From positions 1 to 6,039 of the forward strand of contig JAGLBK010000160.1 of the NCBI GenBank assembly GCA_018260275.1: a stretch of DNA of 6,039 nt, in the 5' to 3' direction. Shown here one piece after another: positions 5,567-6,039 of the stretch. The DNA is from Deinococcus sp. Lineage in GTDB: Bacteria > Deinococcota > Deinococci > Deinococcales > Deinococcaceae. Every line of letters begins with the position of its first letter. Position 1 is the first letter of the stretch. The notes below the pieces were generated by a model. It worked only from the letters and a program-made list of their open reading frames with translations, was not told the origin of the DNA and searched no databases. The position numbers and the translations under genes are program-made.

Positions 5567-6039
5567 ATGACCTCGCCCGCCCCCACGCCGCCCCTCTCAC
5601 CGATGCCGTCCGGGGTCGCGCAGACGGCCAGTTCCCAGACGACTGGCCGTCCGGAACTGGTGGCCTCGCACCTGACCAAGACCTACGGCAAACGGACAGT
5701 GGTGCGCGACGTGAATTTCAAGGTGCGGCCCGGCGAAATCGTGGCGCTGTTCGGCCCCAACGGTGCGGGCAAGACGACCTCCTTTTACATGCTGGTGGGC
5801 TTCGTGCGGCCCGGCGGCGGGCAGATTCGCATAGGCGAGCGCGACGTGACCCGGCTGGCCATGCACGAGCGGGCGCGGCTGGGGCTGGGGTATCTGCCGC
5901 AGGAACCGAGTGCCTTTCGCAAGATGTCGGCCCGCGACAATCTGCTGGCGATTCTGGAGTACCAGAAGCTGAGCCGCGCCGAGCAGGAGGCCAAAGCCGA
6001 CGCACTGCTGGCCGAATTCGGCCTGACGCACCTGGCAGG
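5567..6039 (+). CDS. lptB: LptB-like ABC transporter ATPase, partial (5' part)
   Basis: The frame is open from ATG 5567 to the window end, giving 157 complete codons of a gene cut by the edge. A Pro/Thr/Ser-rich extension of about 30 residues precedes the ABC domain, which begins near LVASHLTKTYGKRTVV (31-46). Walker A is GPNGAGKTT (63-71). The Q-loop is GLGYLPQEPSAFRKM (106-120) with Q112, followed by SARDNLLAILE, a stretch typical of LptB (YhbG). The signature motif, Walker B and switch His lie beyond the edge. LptB drives the LptBFGC extractor that moves lipopolysaccharide to the outer membrane of Gram-negative bacteria. Deinococcus is reported to lack typical lipid A, so the cargo here is open. 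ATG 5603 (Met13) is a second possible start, but the extended -10 favours 5567. A related branched-chain amino-acid type ATPase is the main alternative. Confidence 0.85.
   Translation, partial: MTSPAPTPPLSPMPSGVAQTASSQTTGRPELVASHLTKTYGKRTVVRDVNFKVRPGEIVALFGPNGAGKTTSFYMLVGFVRPGGGQIRIGERDVTRLAMHERARLGLGYLPQEPSAFRKMSARDNLLAILEYQKLSRAEQEAKADALLAEFGLTHLA

Noticed and set aside
4458..5567. 369-codon plus-strand frame opposite deoB
   Set aside because: deoB has all catalytic and metal-binding residues; this frame is its mirror.

Overview
The window looks like chromosomal DNA from a Deinococcus (Deinococcus-Thermus), probably close to D. radiodurans. The grounds are high G+C coding sequence, a paired set of YsnF/AvaK-type (DUF2382) stress proteins, and several genes with a TANNNT-type -10 element 5-7 nt before the ATG and no Shine-Dalgarno, the arrangement of leaderless mRNAs common in this genus. 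The species is inferred from memory; no search was possible.

Layout. Positions 1-43 hold a hairpin plus T-run that probably terminates a gene left of the window. Positions 44-397 carry no convincing gene. The right half of that stretch (234-358) is a set of nested inverted repeats that can fold into one long imperfect hairpin. A small GC-rich hairpin (359-375) and a strong Shine-Dalgarno (386-391) follow it. This ends at a 328-aa PRC-barrel + DUF2382 protein with an Ala/Asn/Val-rich helical tail (398-1384). After an intrinsic terminator comes a second, smaller DUF2382 protein of 173 aa (1459-1980). Another terminator abuts the extended -10 promoter of asnS (asparaginyl-tRNA synthetase, 2055-3404), which appears leaderless.

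The gap between asnS and the convergent minus-strand genes is almost filled by a 205-bp non-coding element with perfect 14-bp terminal inverted repeats (3421-3625). It resembles a MITE or one of the small non-coding repeats of Deinococcus. On the minus strand, deoB (phosphopentomutase, 5477-4311) is followed after 38 bp by an unrecognised 211-aa protein (4272-3637). These two probably form one transcript. Divergent from deoB across 89 bp is the 5' part of an LptB-like ABC-transporter ATPase gene (5567 to window end), also with an extended -10 and no leader.

How the parts relate. The two DUF2382 genes look like a stress-protein module, with the first under unusual 5' leader control. asnS, deoB and lptB are housekeeping genes with compact leaderless promoters. 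The best candidate for something undescribed is the structured leader at about 234-375. It contains a 7-nt exact complement of the downstream Shine-Dalgarno that can alternatively pair inside the hairpin, so it could act as a thermosensor or other RNA switch.
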